Positions 17,360 to 24,414 of a stretch of DNA of 64,000 nt are shown here, one piece after another (positions within the stretch are counted from its first letter, which is position 1; each line of letters begins with the position of its first letter). Position numbers and translations under genes: made by a program. The stretch lies in assembly GCF_016887565.1 (NCBI RefSeq), contig NZ_CP069396.1, positions 1,081,001-1,145,000 on the forward strand, in the 5' to 3' direction. A model generated the notes under the pieces. The model had not been told where the DNA came from, did no database searches, and was given only the letters and a program-made list of their open reading frames with translations. The DNA is from Archangium violaceum. Lineage in GTDB: Bacteria; Myxococcota; Myxococcia; Myxococcales; Myxococcaceae.

Positions 17360-17902
17360 GTGCTGCGTTCCGTCCTCATCCTGGTGCTGTTGCTGGTGGC
17401 GCTCCCGGTGTCCGCCGTGGAGCGCGCCAGCCGTACGCGGGTGAGCGCCAACGGTACCTTCAGTGTGCGCCTGGTGGAGAAGAGCCCCGGGAAGTGCACG
17501 CTGGAGGTGTCGAAGGAGAGCGGCCCCATCTGGACGCTGGCGGAGTGCGTGGGCGGGGTGGACGACCTGTACTTCGTCTCCAATGACGGAGAGCGGGTGT
17601 GGGTGTTCTTCCCGCTGGCGCCCAAGGGCACGGTGAAGCTGCCCGGCAAGAAGAACCGGAAGGTGCCCGCGTGGGCCAACACGGTGGTGGCGGCGGAGTA
17701 TGGCCGTCAGGGCCGTGTGCAGGAGCGGCGCCTGCTGGAGTACGTGGGTGTACGCGAGCTGCCGGAGGTGAGGCAGATGGCGCAGCACCTCAAGTGGTTG
17801 GAGGGCGTGCTCGGGGTTCCGGGCAAGGGCCCGCGCCTGACGGACGCGGGGCGCATCGAGTTCGAGACGGTGGGTGGCAAGTCCCACCAGCTGACGTTCT
17901 GA
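17360..17902 (+). CDS. Secreted protein of unknown function inside the atp operon
   Basis: The 180-residue protein begins at GTG 17360, 8 nt after GGGAGG, with a signal peptide (MLRSVLILVLLLVALPVSAVE). The mature part has beta-strand-like segments (TFSVRLVE, CTLEVSKESGPIWTLAEC, DDLYFVSNDGERVWVFFPL) followed by a Lys-rich patch (LPGKKNRKVPAW) and a helical end. I do not recognise the family. It lies 30 bp after atpD and 30 bp before atpC on the same strand, so it is co-transcribed with F1 genes even though it should be exported to the periplasm. A role linked to energy status is only a guess. Confidence 0.78.
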   Translation: MLRSVLILVLLLVALPVSAVERASRTRVSANGTFSVRLVEKSPGKCTLEVSKESGPIWTLAECVGGVDDLYFVSNDGERVWVFFPLAPKGTVKLPGKKNRKVPAWANTVVAAEYGRQGRVQERRLLEYVGVRELPEVRQMAQHLKWLEGVLGVPGKGPRLTDAGRIEFETVGGKSHQLTF

Positions 17903-17932
17903 AAAAGCGGTACCCAGGGAGCACGGAAGCCC

Positions 17933-18337
17933 ATGGCCAAGCTGACGGTCGAGATTGTGACCCCCGAGAAGCGCATCCTGTCGGTGCAGGCGGACGAGGC
18001 GATCGTCCCCGGAGGCAAGGGCCTGTTCGGCGTGAGGCCGGGCCACACCCCGTTCCTGTCGCTGATGGAGCCGGGGCCGCTGACGCTCATCGATGGAGGG
18101 CGGCGCGAGTACTACTTCGTGGCGGGCGGCTTCGTCGAGGTGAGCAACGACAAGGTGCTGGTGCTGGCGGACGTGGCCGAGTCGGTGACGGGCATCGACG
18201 TGGAGGCGGCGCGGCGCCGGATGCAGGAGGCCTCGGAGCGGCTCAAGGGCCTGTCGTCGGATGACGTGCGCTTCGACATCGAGCAGGCGACGGTGCGCCG
18301 GGAGACGGCGCGCATGAGCGCGGCCTCGCTGCGCTAA
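17933..18337 (+). CDS. atpC: ATP synthase F1 epsilon subunit
   Basis: This 134-residue subunit has the N-terminal beta-sandwich (KLTVEIVTPEKRILSVQADEAIVPG, LFGVRPGHTPFLSLMEPG, YFVAGGFVEVSNDKVLVLAD) and a C-terminal helical hairpin. It joins gamma to the c-ring and can inhibit ATP hydrolysis. It closes the atp gene set in this window; a REP-like hairpin 24 bp after the stop (18361) may end or stabilise the transcript. Confidence 0.96.
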   Translation: MAKLTVEIVTPEKRILSVQADEAIVPGGKGLFGVRPGHTPFLSLMEPGPLTLIDGGRREYYFVAGGFVEVSNDKVLVLADVAESVTGIDVEAARRRMQEASERLKGLSSDDVRFDIEQATVRRETARMSAASLR

Positions 18338-18360
18338 CACGGCGAAACGCCAACCAACCC

Positions 18361-18393
18361 CCCTCTCCCTCCGGGAGAGGGCTGGGGTGAGGG
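18361..18393. repeat. REP-like palindromic intergenic repeat, copy 2
   Basis: CCCTCTCCC (18361-18369), TCC loop, GGGAGAGGG (18373-18381), CT, GGGGTGAGGG. This is the reverse complement of the element at 3823-3855 except in the loop and the 2-nt linker. The perfect 9-bp stem after atpC could act as a transcript terminator or 3' stabiliser, although no U-run follows. Confidence 0.85.
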
Positions 18394-18491
18394 TATCTCG
18401 GGTCCCGAGTTCGGGGCCTGGGATGCCCTCTTCGCGTTTCTGGGCCCCCGATTCCCCTCGTACCGGCGGGTGACTTGACGCTGGGTCAAAA

Positions 18492-18514
18492 AAGGTGCAT
18501 CACATATGCATCTT
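18492..18514. promoter_or_regulatory. NsrR-type operator, distal site
   Basis: AAGGTGCATCA, one base, ATATGCATCTT. This fits the 11-1-11 inverted repeat known for NsrR in other bacteria (AAGATGCATTT type) at 8 of 11 and 10 of 11 positions. It precedes the truncated haemoglobin gene whose operon also encodes an NsrR homologue. Confidence 0.7.
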
Positions 18515-18516
18515 TA

Positions 18517-18539
18517 AAGATGCATGTGAAATGCATCGA
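18517..18539. promoter_or_regulatory. NsrR-type operator, proximal site
   Basis: AAGATGCATGT, one base, AAATGCATCGA: a second 11-1-11 inverted repeat, matching 10 and 9 of 11 positions. Its centre is 25 bp from that of the distal site, and the facing half-sites together make the perfect palindrome TGCATCTTTAAAGATGCA at 18507-18524. The core promoter was not resolved but probably overlaps these sites. Confidence 0.75.
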
Positions 18540-18574
18540 TACGGCGGCCCGAAGCGGGCCGGGGGAGAAGACAC

Positions 18575-18964
18575 ATGAAGGGCAACGTCGCGGAGAATCA
18601 GTCCAGCCTGTACGAGCAGATTGGCGGAGAGCCGGCGATGAGCGCGGCGGTGGAGCTCTTCTACCGGAAGGTGCTGTCGGACGAGCGCATCAGCCGCTTC
18701 TTCGAGGACGTGGACATGGAGCGCCAGGCGGCGAAGCAGAAGGCGTTCCTGACCATGGTGTGCGGAGGCCCGAGCGCCTACTCGGGCAAGGACATGCGCA
18801 AGGGGCACGCACACCTGGTGAAGCAGGGGCTGAACGACACGCACTTCAACGCGGTGGCGGAGCACCTGGGCGCGACGCTGACGGAGCTGGGGGTGCCGAC
18901 GCCGCTGGTGGAGCAGGTGCTGAAGATCGCCGAGAGCGCTCGCGCGGACGTGCTCAACCGCTGA
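18575..18964 (+). CDS. Group I truncated haemoglobin
   Basis: This 129-residue 2/2 globin of the TrHbN type begins its domain with SLYEQIGGEPAMSAAVELFYRKVL. The proximal haem ligand is probably H78 in GHAHLVKQ, followed by the typical LNDTHFNAVAEHLGATLTELGV. In this context it should oxidise nitric oxide to nitrate using bound O2. It is first in an operon with a 2Fe-2S/flavin reductase 19 bp downstream, which would re-reduce its haem, and with nsrR. Two NsrR-type sites lie upstream, so it is expected to be derepressed by NO. The ribosome-binding site GGGGGAGAAG supports the ATG. Confidence 0.93.
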   Translation: MKGNVAENQSSLYEQIGGEPAMSAAVELFYRKVLSDERISRFFEDVDMERQAAKQKAFLTMVCGGPSAYSGKDMRKGHAHLVKQGLNDTHFNAVAEHLGATLTELGVPTPLVEQVLKIAESARADVLNR

Positions 18965-18983
18965 GTCCGGAGAGGGCACGCAC

Positions 18984-20000
18984 ATGGCGAGGGTGAAGCA
19001 CGAGGGCCAGTGGTACGGGCTGGACGAAGGCGAGTCGGTGCTCGACGGACTGCTGCGGCGGGGCGTGGCGGTGCCGCACTCGTGCCGGGCGGGGGCCTGC
19101 CAGTCCTGTCTGATGCGGGCCGAGCGCGGAGAGGTGCCGGCCAAGGCGCAGGTGGGACTGAAGGAGACGCTGAAGGCCCGGGGCTACTTCCTCGCGTGCG
19201 CGTGCCAGCCGGACTCCGAGCTCGAGGTGGCTGGGGCCGGCGCGGACCTGCGGGTGTCCGCGCGCATCGCCTCGCTGGAGCGCCTGAGCGACAGCGTGCT
19301 GCGCGTGCGGCTGCGCCCCGAGGGGCGCTTCGAGTACCGGGCCGGCCAGTACGTGTCCCTGCTTCGAGCCGATGGCCTGGCCCGCAGCTACTCACTGGCG
19401 AGCCAGCCGCACGAGGACCTGTTGGAGCTCCACGTTCGCCGGATCTCCGGAGGCCTCATGAGCGGGTGGCTCTTCGACGAGGCCGGTCCGGGAGAACCGG
19501 TGGTGCTCCAAGGACCCGCGGGTGACTGTTTCTACGTGCCGGGGCGGCCGGAGCAGCCGCTGTTGCTGGCGGGGACGGGCACGGGCCTGGCGCCGCTGTA
19601 CGGAATCGCCCGGGACGCGCTGGCCCAGGGGCACACCGGGCCCATCTGGCTCTTCCACGGCGCGGTCGACGCCTCGGGGCTGTACCTCGTGGACGAGCTG
19701 CGCGCCCTGCAGTCCCAGTACCCCCAGCTCCAGTACCGGCCCTGTGTGCTGAAAGGGCAGGAACGGGTGGGAGTCTGGGTGGGGGCTCTCGATGCGCTCA
19801 TCAAGGAGGCATGCCCCCGGCCGGCGGGCTGGCGCGCCCTGCTGTGCGGCAACCCCGACCTGGTGCTATCCCTGAGGAAGAAGCTCTTCCTCGCCGGACT
19901 GTCGCTCAAGGAGATCCACGCGGACGCGTTCCTCCCGAGCACACCTCCGCCGCAGGCGGGCACAGGGGTGACGACGAGTGCATCTGACACTTCACGCTGA
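18984..20000 (+). CDS. 2Fe-2S ferredoxin/FAD/NAD(P)H oxidoreductase
   Basis: This 338-residue reductase has three modules. A plant-type ferredoxin comes first, with cluster ligands C34, C39, C42 and C72 (CRAGACQSC and CACQP). A flavin-binding beta-barrel follows, with RSYSLAS near residue 130. The NAD(P)H-binding Rossmann part has LLAGTGTGLAPLYGI and LLCGNPDLV. The layout resembles the reductases of ring-hydroxylating dioxygenases and the reductase half of flavohaemoglobin systems. It should pass electrons from NAD(P)H to the haemoglobin encoded upstream. Its 3' end overlaps nsrR by 23 nt, which implies translational coupling. Confidence 0.9.
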   Translation: MARVKHEGQWYGLDEGESVLDGLLRRGVAVPHSCRAGACQSCLMRAERGEVPAKAQVGLKETLKARGYFLACACQPDSELEVAGAGADLRVSARIASLERLSDSVLRVRLRPEGRFEYRAGQYVSLLRADGLARSYSLASQPHEDLLELHVRRISGGLMSGWLFDEAGPGEPVVLQGPAGDCFYVPGRPEQPLLLAGTGTGLAPLYGIARDALAQGHTGPIWLFHGAVDASGLYLVDELRALQSQYPQLQYRPCVLKGQERVGVWVGALDALIKEACPRPAGWRALLCGNPDLVLSLRKKLFLAGLSLKEIHADAFLPSTPPPQAGTGVTTSASDTSR

Positions 20001-20436
20001 CTACGCGCTGCGCGTGCTGCTGTACCTCGCGTCCAACCCCGACCGGGTGGTCTCCACGGGCGAGGTGAGCGACGCGTACGGCATCTCCAAGCACCACCTC
20101 GTCCGGGTGGTGCAGGGCCTGGGCCGGCATGGCTTCGTGGAGGTGCGGCCCGGGCGCGCGGGAGGGGTGGTTCTCGCGCGGCCCCCCGCGGAGATCTCCG
20201 TGGGCGAGGTGGTGCGCCGCATGGAGCCGGACTTCCACGTGGTGGAGTGCTTCGACCCCGCGACGAACAAGTGCCCCATCACCCCGGCCTGTGGACTCAT
20301 CGGCGTGCTCAACGAGGCCACGCGCGCCTTCCTGTCCACGTTGGACAAGTACACGCTGGAGGACGTCCTGCGCCGCGGCCCGCGCAAGCTGTCCGCCTAC
20401 TTCCTCAAGCCCGCGGCGGACGCCGGGGTGGGTTGA
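19978..20436 (+). CDS. nsrR: NsrR, NO-sensing Rrf2-family repressor
   Basis: The 152-residue Rrf2-family regulator has a winged helix-turn-helix (ADYALRVLLYLASNPD, TGEVSDAYGISKHHLVRVVQGL). The Fe-S ligands are three Cys at C91, C99 and C105 (ECFDPATNKCPITPAC). The ITPACGL and LDKYTLEDVL segments are diagnostic of NsrR rather than IscR. In NsrR the cluster is destroyed by NO, releasing DNA. The spacing C-x7-C is slightly wider than the C-x4-C of the E. coli protein. It sits third in the operon whose upstream region carries two NsrR-type sites, so it is probably autoregulated. The GTG start lies inside the reductase gene. Confidence 0.93.
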   Translation: MHLTLHADYALRVLLYLASNPDRVVSTGEVSDAYGISKHHLVRVVQGLGRHGFVEVRPGRAGGVVLARPPAEISVGEVVRRMEPDFHVVECFDPATNKCPITPACGLIGVLNEATRAFLSTLDKYTLEDVLRRGPRKLSAYFLKPAADAGVG

Positions 20437-20446
20437 AGGGGCTCGC

Positions 20447-20704
20447 GTGACGTCGCCCGTGCTGGAGCTCTTCCACCTCATCGCGGATCCTCCCTCGGCG
20501 CTGGCGCGCCGCTACGTGGTGGACTACGCGCTCGAGGACCGCGTGCGCTTCCGCAATGTCGCCTTTCCAGAAGCGGAGGCGGATTGGCGAGAGCGGGGTG
20601 GACACAGCACACCAGCGCTCTGGGATGGCGTGCACCTGCACCAGGGCGCCGAGGCGGTGCTGGCCAGACTGCAGGCGGTTGTCAACCTCGGTCGCGACGC
20701 GTAG
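20447..20704 (+). CDS. Small thioredoxin-fold protein without CxxC
   Basis: This 85-residue protein starts at GTG 20447, 10 nt after the nsrR stop. The sequence (SPVLELFHLIADPPSALAR, VRFRNVAFPEAEADW, STPALWDG, AEAVLARLQ) follows a glutaredoxin-like beta-alpha-beta / beta-beta-alpha order, with a cis-Pro-like TPALW before the last strands. The position of the CxxC redox motif is occupied by ADPP, so it cannot act as an ordinary disulphide reductase. It is probably part of the NO-defence operon; its role is unknown. Confidence 0.65.
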   Translation: MTSPVLELFHLIADPPSALARRYVVDYALEDRVRFRNVAFPEAEADWRERGGHSTPALWDGVHLHQGAEAVLARLQAVVNLGRDA

Positions 20705-20829
20705 TCGACTCGGCTCTTGTGGTGGGAGCGCGTCCTCCCCCCAACCGGTGCGTTGGCACGAGGCGATCTCGCGTGGGATGAAAGTCGGTGCTGGTCACGG
20801 GACGCGGCTCGGTTATCTTGCCGCTCCCC

Positions 20830-21864
20830 ATGTCGCTGACACCCGCCGAGCGCCAGGACAGGTTCCATGCCGCGTTCCTGGGACTCGCCATTGGGGATGC
20901 CCTGGGCTTTCCCCTGCGGGGCATCCCTCCGGCGAGTCTCGCGCGCCTGCCTGGACTGGCGGAGGACTTCGCGCCTCGGCCTCGGGGGAAGTTCGCCAAG
21001 GGGCAGTTCTCGGATGACACGCAGCTGATGCTGGCGGCGGCCGAGAGCGTCATCCGCGAGGGGAAGGTGGAGGGGCGCAGCGCGGCGGCGCACCTGGCGT
21101 GGCTGTGGCAGGAGGGCATCATCCTCCAGCCGCCCAAGCAGCTGGCCGAGGCGCTGCAGAAGCTGGCGCAGGGCACTCCGTGGATGAGCGCGGGGGCGCC
21201 GTTGGGAGTGAAGTGCCCCTCGGTGCTGAGCCGCGCGGTGGTGGTGGGCCTCTTCGAGAGCAAGAGCAAGGTGCGCATCCGCCACGACGCGGGCGTGCTG
21301 TCGGTGCTGACGCACAAGGATCCAACGTGCGCGGCGGCGGCGGCGGCCTTCGCGCAGGCGGTGGCGCTGGGGCTGACGACGAAGGAGCCCCTCACGCCCG
21401 CGGCCTTCTGCGAGGAGCTGGCGCTCTCCGCGGCGGCGCACGACAAGGAGCTGGCCGAGGAGCTGCGGCACCTGCCCCGGCTGCTGACGTGGGACACGGC
21501 GCGGGCGCTGGGGCAGCTGCGCAAGGTGAGCGTGCCGCCCAGTCAGCTGCGGGGCGTGGACGGGCTGCCGCCGCACGTGGTGCCGGTGCTGCTCACCTCG
21601 CTGTACGCGACGCTGAAGGTGCCGCACGACTTCCGGCAGGCGGTGGAGCTGACGCTGCGCTGCGGAGGCGAGGCGGACGTGGCCGCGGCCTGCACGGGCG
21701 CGCTGCTGGGCGCGCACCTGGGCACGGCCGTGCTCCCGGCGCGGCTGCGCAAGAACGTGCTGTACGCGGACACGCTGCTGGACGCGGCGGACCGGCTCTT
21801 CCAGGCCAGGCAGGTGCGCGAGACGCTCGCCACGGCGCTGGCCCAGCAGAAGCGCCGCCGCTGA
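20830..21864 (+). CDS. ADP-ribosylglycohydrolase family protein
   Basis: The 344-residue protein matches the DraG/ARH family, which removes ADP-ribose from proteins or other acceptors with two Mg2+ ions. AAFLGLAIGDALGFPL lies at the N-terminus, the metal motif FSDDTQL follows, and CGGEADVAAACTGALLGA is at the C-terminus. Most members have GGD-x-D there, so Glu replaces one metal-binding Asp. The fold is all-helical and cytoplasmic. ATG 20830 is preferred to the in-frame start at 20788. No ADP-ribosyltransferase gene is nearby. Confidence 0.88.
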   Translation: MSLTPAERQDRFHAAFLGLAIGDALGFPLRGIPPASLARLPGLAEDFAPRPRGKFAKGQFSDDTQLMLAAAESVIREGKVEGRSAAAHLAWLWQEGIILQPPKQLAEALQKLAQGTPWMSAGAPLGVKCPSVLSRAVVVGLFESKSKVRIRHDAGVLSVLTHKDPTCAAAAAAFAQAVALGLTTKEPLTPAAFCEELALSAAAHDKELAEELRHLPRLLTWDTARALGQLRKVSVPPSQLRGVDGLPPHVVPVLLTSLYATLKVPHDFRQAVELTLRCGGEADVAAACTGALLGAHLGTAVLPARLRKNVLYADTLLDAADRLFQARQVRETLATALAQQKRRR

Positions 21865-22031
21865 CCCGCCGGGCCCCTGTCTGCTCGCCCGCTCCAGAGG
21901 GGGCGGCCGGGCGTCTCCGTGTTCCGGCGGTCAGACTTCCCCAGGAATGTCTCCGCTCCCACCTTCCGCGAGAGAGCGGGTCGCACCCGGTACCACGGGT
22001 GGGCCCGCCGGATGCCCCGGGAGGCGGCGAC

Positions 22032-22436
22032 GTGGAACTCGAATCGGAGCGTCTGGAGCGCAGACAACTGGAGTCACTGTCCACGGCGGAGCTCATCCGC
22101 CATGCCATCGAGGAAGCGCGGCTGCTGGCGCGCGCCGAGGTGCTGCACGCCAAGAAGGAGCTGAAGGAAGAGGTGAAGGCGGCGCGCACCTCCGGCATCC
22201 TCCTGGGGGCTGGTGGCGTGCTGGGACTCGTGGGCCTGGCGGCCCTCCTCGTGGCGGCGGGTCTGGCCCTGCCGCTGGCGCAGTGGCTCGGGGTGCTGTT
22301 GGTGGGCGTCTTCCTGGTGCTGCTCGCGGGAGGCCTGGCGTTCGCGGGCGCCAAGAGGCTGCCGAAGAAGCCCCTGCCCCACACCCAGGAACGGTTGAAG
22401 ACGGACATCGCCCGCACCCGGGAGACACTGCAATGA
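22032..22436 (+). CDS. Phage_holin_3_6/DUF1469 family membrane protein
   Basis: This 134-residue protein starts at GTG 22032, 8 nt after GGGAGG. The N-terminal half is a charged amphipathic helix (STAELIRHAIEEARLLARAEVLHAKKELKEE) and the C-terminal half has two membrane helices (GILLGAGGVLGLVGLAALLVA and a second one after AQW). This is the layout of the DUF1469 family. These proteins commonly pair with DUF3618 proteins, as here, and are linked to envelope or stress functions rather than lysis. Its stop overlaps the next start (ATGA). Confidence 0.8.
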   Translation: MELESERLERRQLESLSTAELIRHAIEEARLLARAEVLHAKKELKEEVKAARTSGILLGAGGVLGLVGLAALLVAAGLALPLAQWLGVLLVGVFLVLLAGGLAFAGAKRLPKKPLPHTQERLKTDIARTRETLQ

Positions 22437-22960
22437 GCGAGCAGGAGAAGGGCGGTGGGCACATCACCGCCGGCATGGACGAGCGCGAGAAGGTGGAGCA
22501 GACGGCGGATCGGCTGCGGGACGAGCTGCTCCTCACCCTCGAGGAGCTGGACCGGCGCCGCGAGCGGGCCATGGACGTGCGCTACCAGGTACGCCACGCG
22601 CTCGACAAGAACCGCGACGTGTTGATGAAGGCGGGCGGCGTCGCGCTCGGGATGCTGGTCCTGAGCATGGGCTACTCCTGGTGGAAATCGCGCCACCGCG
22701 AGGAGCTGCTGTGGAAGCACCGCCGCGAGGCGCTGCGGCGCGCCTGGGACCACCCGGACCGGCTGGCCTCCCACGCCGAGGAGCGACCCATCGGCATCGA
22801 GCTCGGCCGCAAGCTCGTCCTCATCTTCGCCTCCACCCTGGCCTCGGCCCTGGCCAAGAGCGCGGTGAAGACGCTGGTGCCTCCCTCCCCGGAGCCCCAG
22901 GCCCCGGAAGGCAAGAAGCGTCTCGGGCTGCGCATCAACCACTCGCCGGCCCACGCGTAG
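22433..22960 (+). CDS. DUF3618-like membrane protein
   Basis: The 175-residue protein starts with an ATGA overlap with the DUF1469 gene, so the two are translationally coupled. A charged helical N-terminus (EKVEQTADRLRDELLLTLEELDRRRERAMD) precedes a membrane segment (GGVALGMLVLSMGYSWW) and a basic region (KSRHREELLWKHRREALRR). A second moderately hydrophobic stretch follows (KLVLIFASTLASALAKSAVK). The N-terminal pattern resembles DUF3618. The role is unknown; the pair may stabilise the envelope. Confidence 0.68.
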   Translation: MSEQEKGGGHITAGMDEREKVEQTADRLRDELLLTLEELDRRRERAMDVRYQVRHALDKNRDVLMKAGGVALGMLVLSMGYSWWKSRHREELLWKHRREALRRAWDHPDRLASHAEERPIGIELGRKLVLIFASTLASALAKSAVKTLVPPSPEPQAPEGKKRLGLRINHSPAHA

Positions 22961-23024
22961 TGTCCGGGGCCGGACGGTGGACACGGCACCCTCCGGCGAC
23001 GGGGTGTGCCGTGTTCAGTGCTGG

Positions 23025-23037
23025 TGATATATATAAG
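23025..23037 (+). promoter_or_regulatory. AT-rich extended -10-like element upstream of cydA
   Basis: TGATATATATAAG is an island of A/T in GC-rich DNA about 50 bp before the cydA ATG. TG-A-TATATA fits an extended -10 promoter. No convincing -35 was found, consistent with an activated or extended -10 promoter, but this is only a candidate. Confidence 0.4.
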
Positions 23038-23085
23038 AATCATTGATTGCGTGGAATTGGCGCATAAAGCAGACTCATCCACGCC

Positions 23086-24414
23086 ATGGATCTGCTCTAC
23101 GCACGCGCCCAGATGGGGTTGTCGCTCGCCTTCCACATCATCTTCGCGGCCGCGGGCATCGCGCTGCCGCTGTTGATGGTGCTCAGTGACGTGAAGGCCC
23201 GGAGGACGGGCGACGCGGACTACGTGCAACTCAGCAAGAAGCTGGCGAAGGGCACGGCCATCCTCTTCGCGGTGGGGGCGGTGAGCGGCACGGTGCTGTC
23301 CTTCGAGCTGGGGCTCTTGTGGCCCGAGTTCATGGGGACATACGGAGAAGTGATAGGGCTGCCCTTCGCGCTGGAGGGGACGGCCTTCTTCACCGAGGCG
23401 GTGTTCCTCGGCATCTACCTGTACGGGCGGGAGCGGATACCGGCGGGGCTGCACCTCTTCTCGGGGGTGATGGTGGCGCTGAGCGGCGCGGCGAGCGCCT
23501 TCTTCGTCACGCTGGTGAACGCCTTCATGAACCACCCGGCGGGCTTCACGCCCACGCCGGGAGGGCCGGTGAACGTGGACCCGGTGGCGGCGATGTTCAG
23601 CCCGGGCTGGGCCTACCAGGTGCTGCACACGCTGCTGGCGTGCTACCAGGCCAGTGCCTTCGCCATGGCGGGCATCCACGCCTTCGTGCTGCTGCGGCAC
23701 CCGGGCGCGGCCTTCCACCGCAAGGCGCTCTCCGTGGCCCTGCCGCTCGCGTGCGTCTCCGCGCTGCTGCAACCGTTCGCGGGAGACCTGGAGGCGGAGC
23801 ACATCGCCCATGCGCAGCCGGTGAAGCTGGCGGCGGCGGAGGGACTCTTCGAGACGCAGCGGGGCGCCCCCCTGAGCGTGGGCGGGCTGCCGGACGTGGA
23901 GACGCGCACCACGCCCTACGCCCTCGAGATACCCAAGGGGCTGTCGATGCTGGCGTTCAGGGATCCGGACGCGGAGGTGAAGGGGCTGAACGACTTCCCG
24001 CGCGACGAGTGGCCGCCGGTGCTCAAGGTGCACCTGGCCTTCCAGGTCATGGTGGGCACGGGCGGGCTGATGGCGTTGCTGTCGGTGGTGACGCTCTTCC
24101 TGCGCTGGCGGCACAAGGCGTGGCCCGAGGGACGGCGGGTGCTGTGGGGCTGGCTGCTGTGCGGACCGCTCGGGGTGGTGGCGATGGAGGCCGGGTGGCT
24201 CGTCACCGAGTGGGGACGCCAGCCGTGGATCATCCGCGGGGTGATGCGCACGGCGGACGCGGTGACGCCGGTGGCGAACCTGGGCGTGCCCTTCTGGACG
24301 TTCACGCTCGTCTACCTCTTCCTGGGGGCGATGGTGGTGTTCCTCCTGGTGCGGCAGGTGTCGGGCACGCTGCCGGGCCGCGCGCCCCCGTCGGAGGTGG
24401 CCCATGTCCACTGA
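23086..24414 (+). CDS. cydA: Cytochrome bd-type ubiquinol oxidase subunit I
   Basis: This 442-residue membrane subunit binds the haems of cytochrome bd oxidase and oxidises quinol while reducing O2 to water. The N-terminal segment YARAQMGLSLAFHIIFA carries the His that ligates haem b595 in homologues. LLWPEFMGTYGEVIGLPFALEGTAFF is characteristic, as are the quinol-site region (periplasmic Q loop around residues 250-310) and the GRQPW motif near the end. The Q loop looks short, as in CioA-type oxidases. The oxidase is high-affinity and NO-tolerant in other species, which fits the nearby NO-defence operon. Confidence 0.94.
   Translation: MDLLYARAQMGLSLAFHIIFAAAGIALPLLMVLSDVKARRTGDADYVQLSKKLAKGTAILFAVGAVSGTVLSFELGLLWPEFMGTYGEVIGLPFALEGTAFFTEAVFLGIYLYGRERIPAGLHLFSGVMVALSGAASAFFVTLVNAFMNHPAGFTPTPGGPVNVDPVAAMFSPGWAYQVLHTLLACYQASAFAMAGIHAFVLLRHPGAAFHRKALSVALPLACVSALLQPFAGDLEAEHIAHAQPVKLAAAEGLFETQRGAPLSVGGLPDVETRTTPYALEIPKGLSMLAFRDPDAEVKGLNDFPRDEWPPVLKVHLAFQVMVGTGGLMALLSVVTLFLRWRHKAWPEGRRVLWGWLLCGPLGVVAMEAGWLVTEWGRQPWIIRGVMRTADAVTPVANLGVPFWTFTLVYLFLGAMVVFLLVRQVSGTLPGRAPPSEVAHVH

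Noticed and set aside
18475-18489. TTGAC-GCTGG-GTCAA inverted repeat as an FNR/CRP-type site upstream of the haemoglobin gene
   Set aside because: The spacer is 5 bp rather than 4 and the half-sites are TTGAC rather than TTGAT; the adjacent NsrR-type sites explain the region better.
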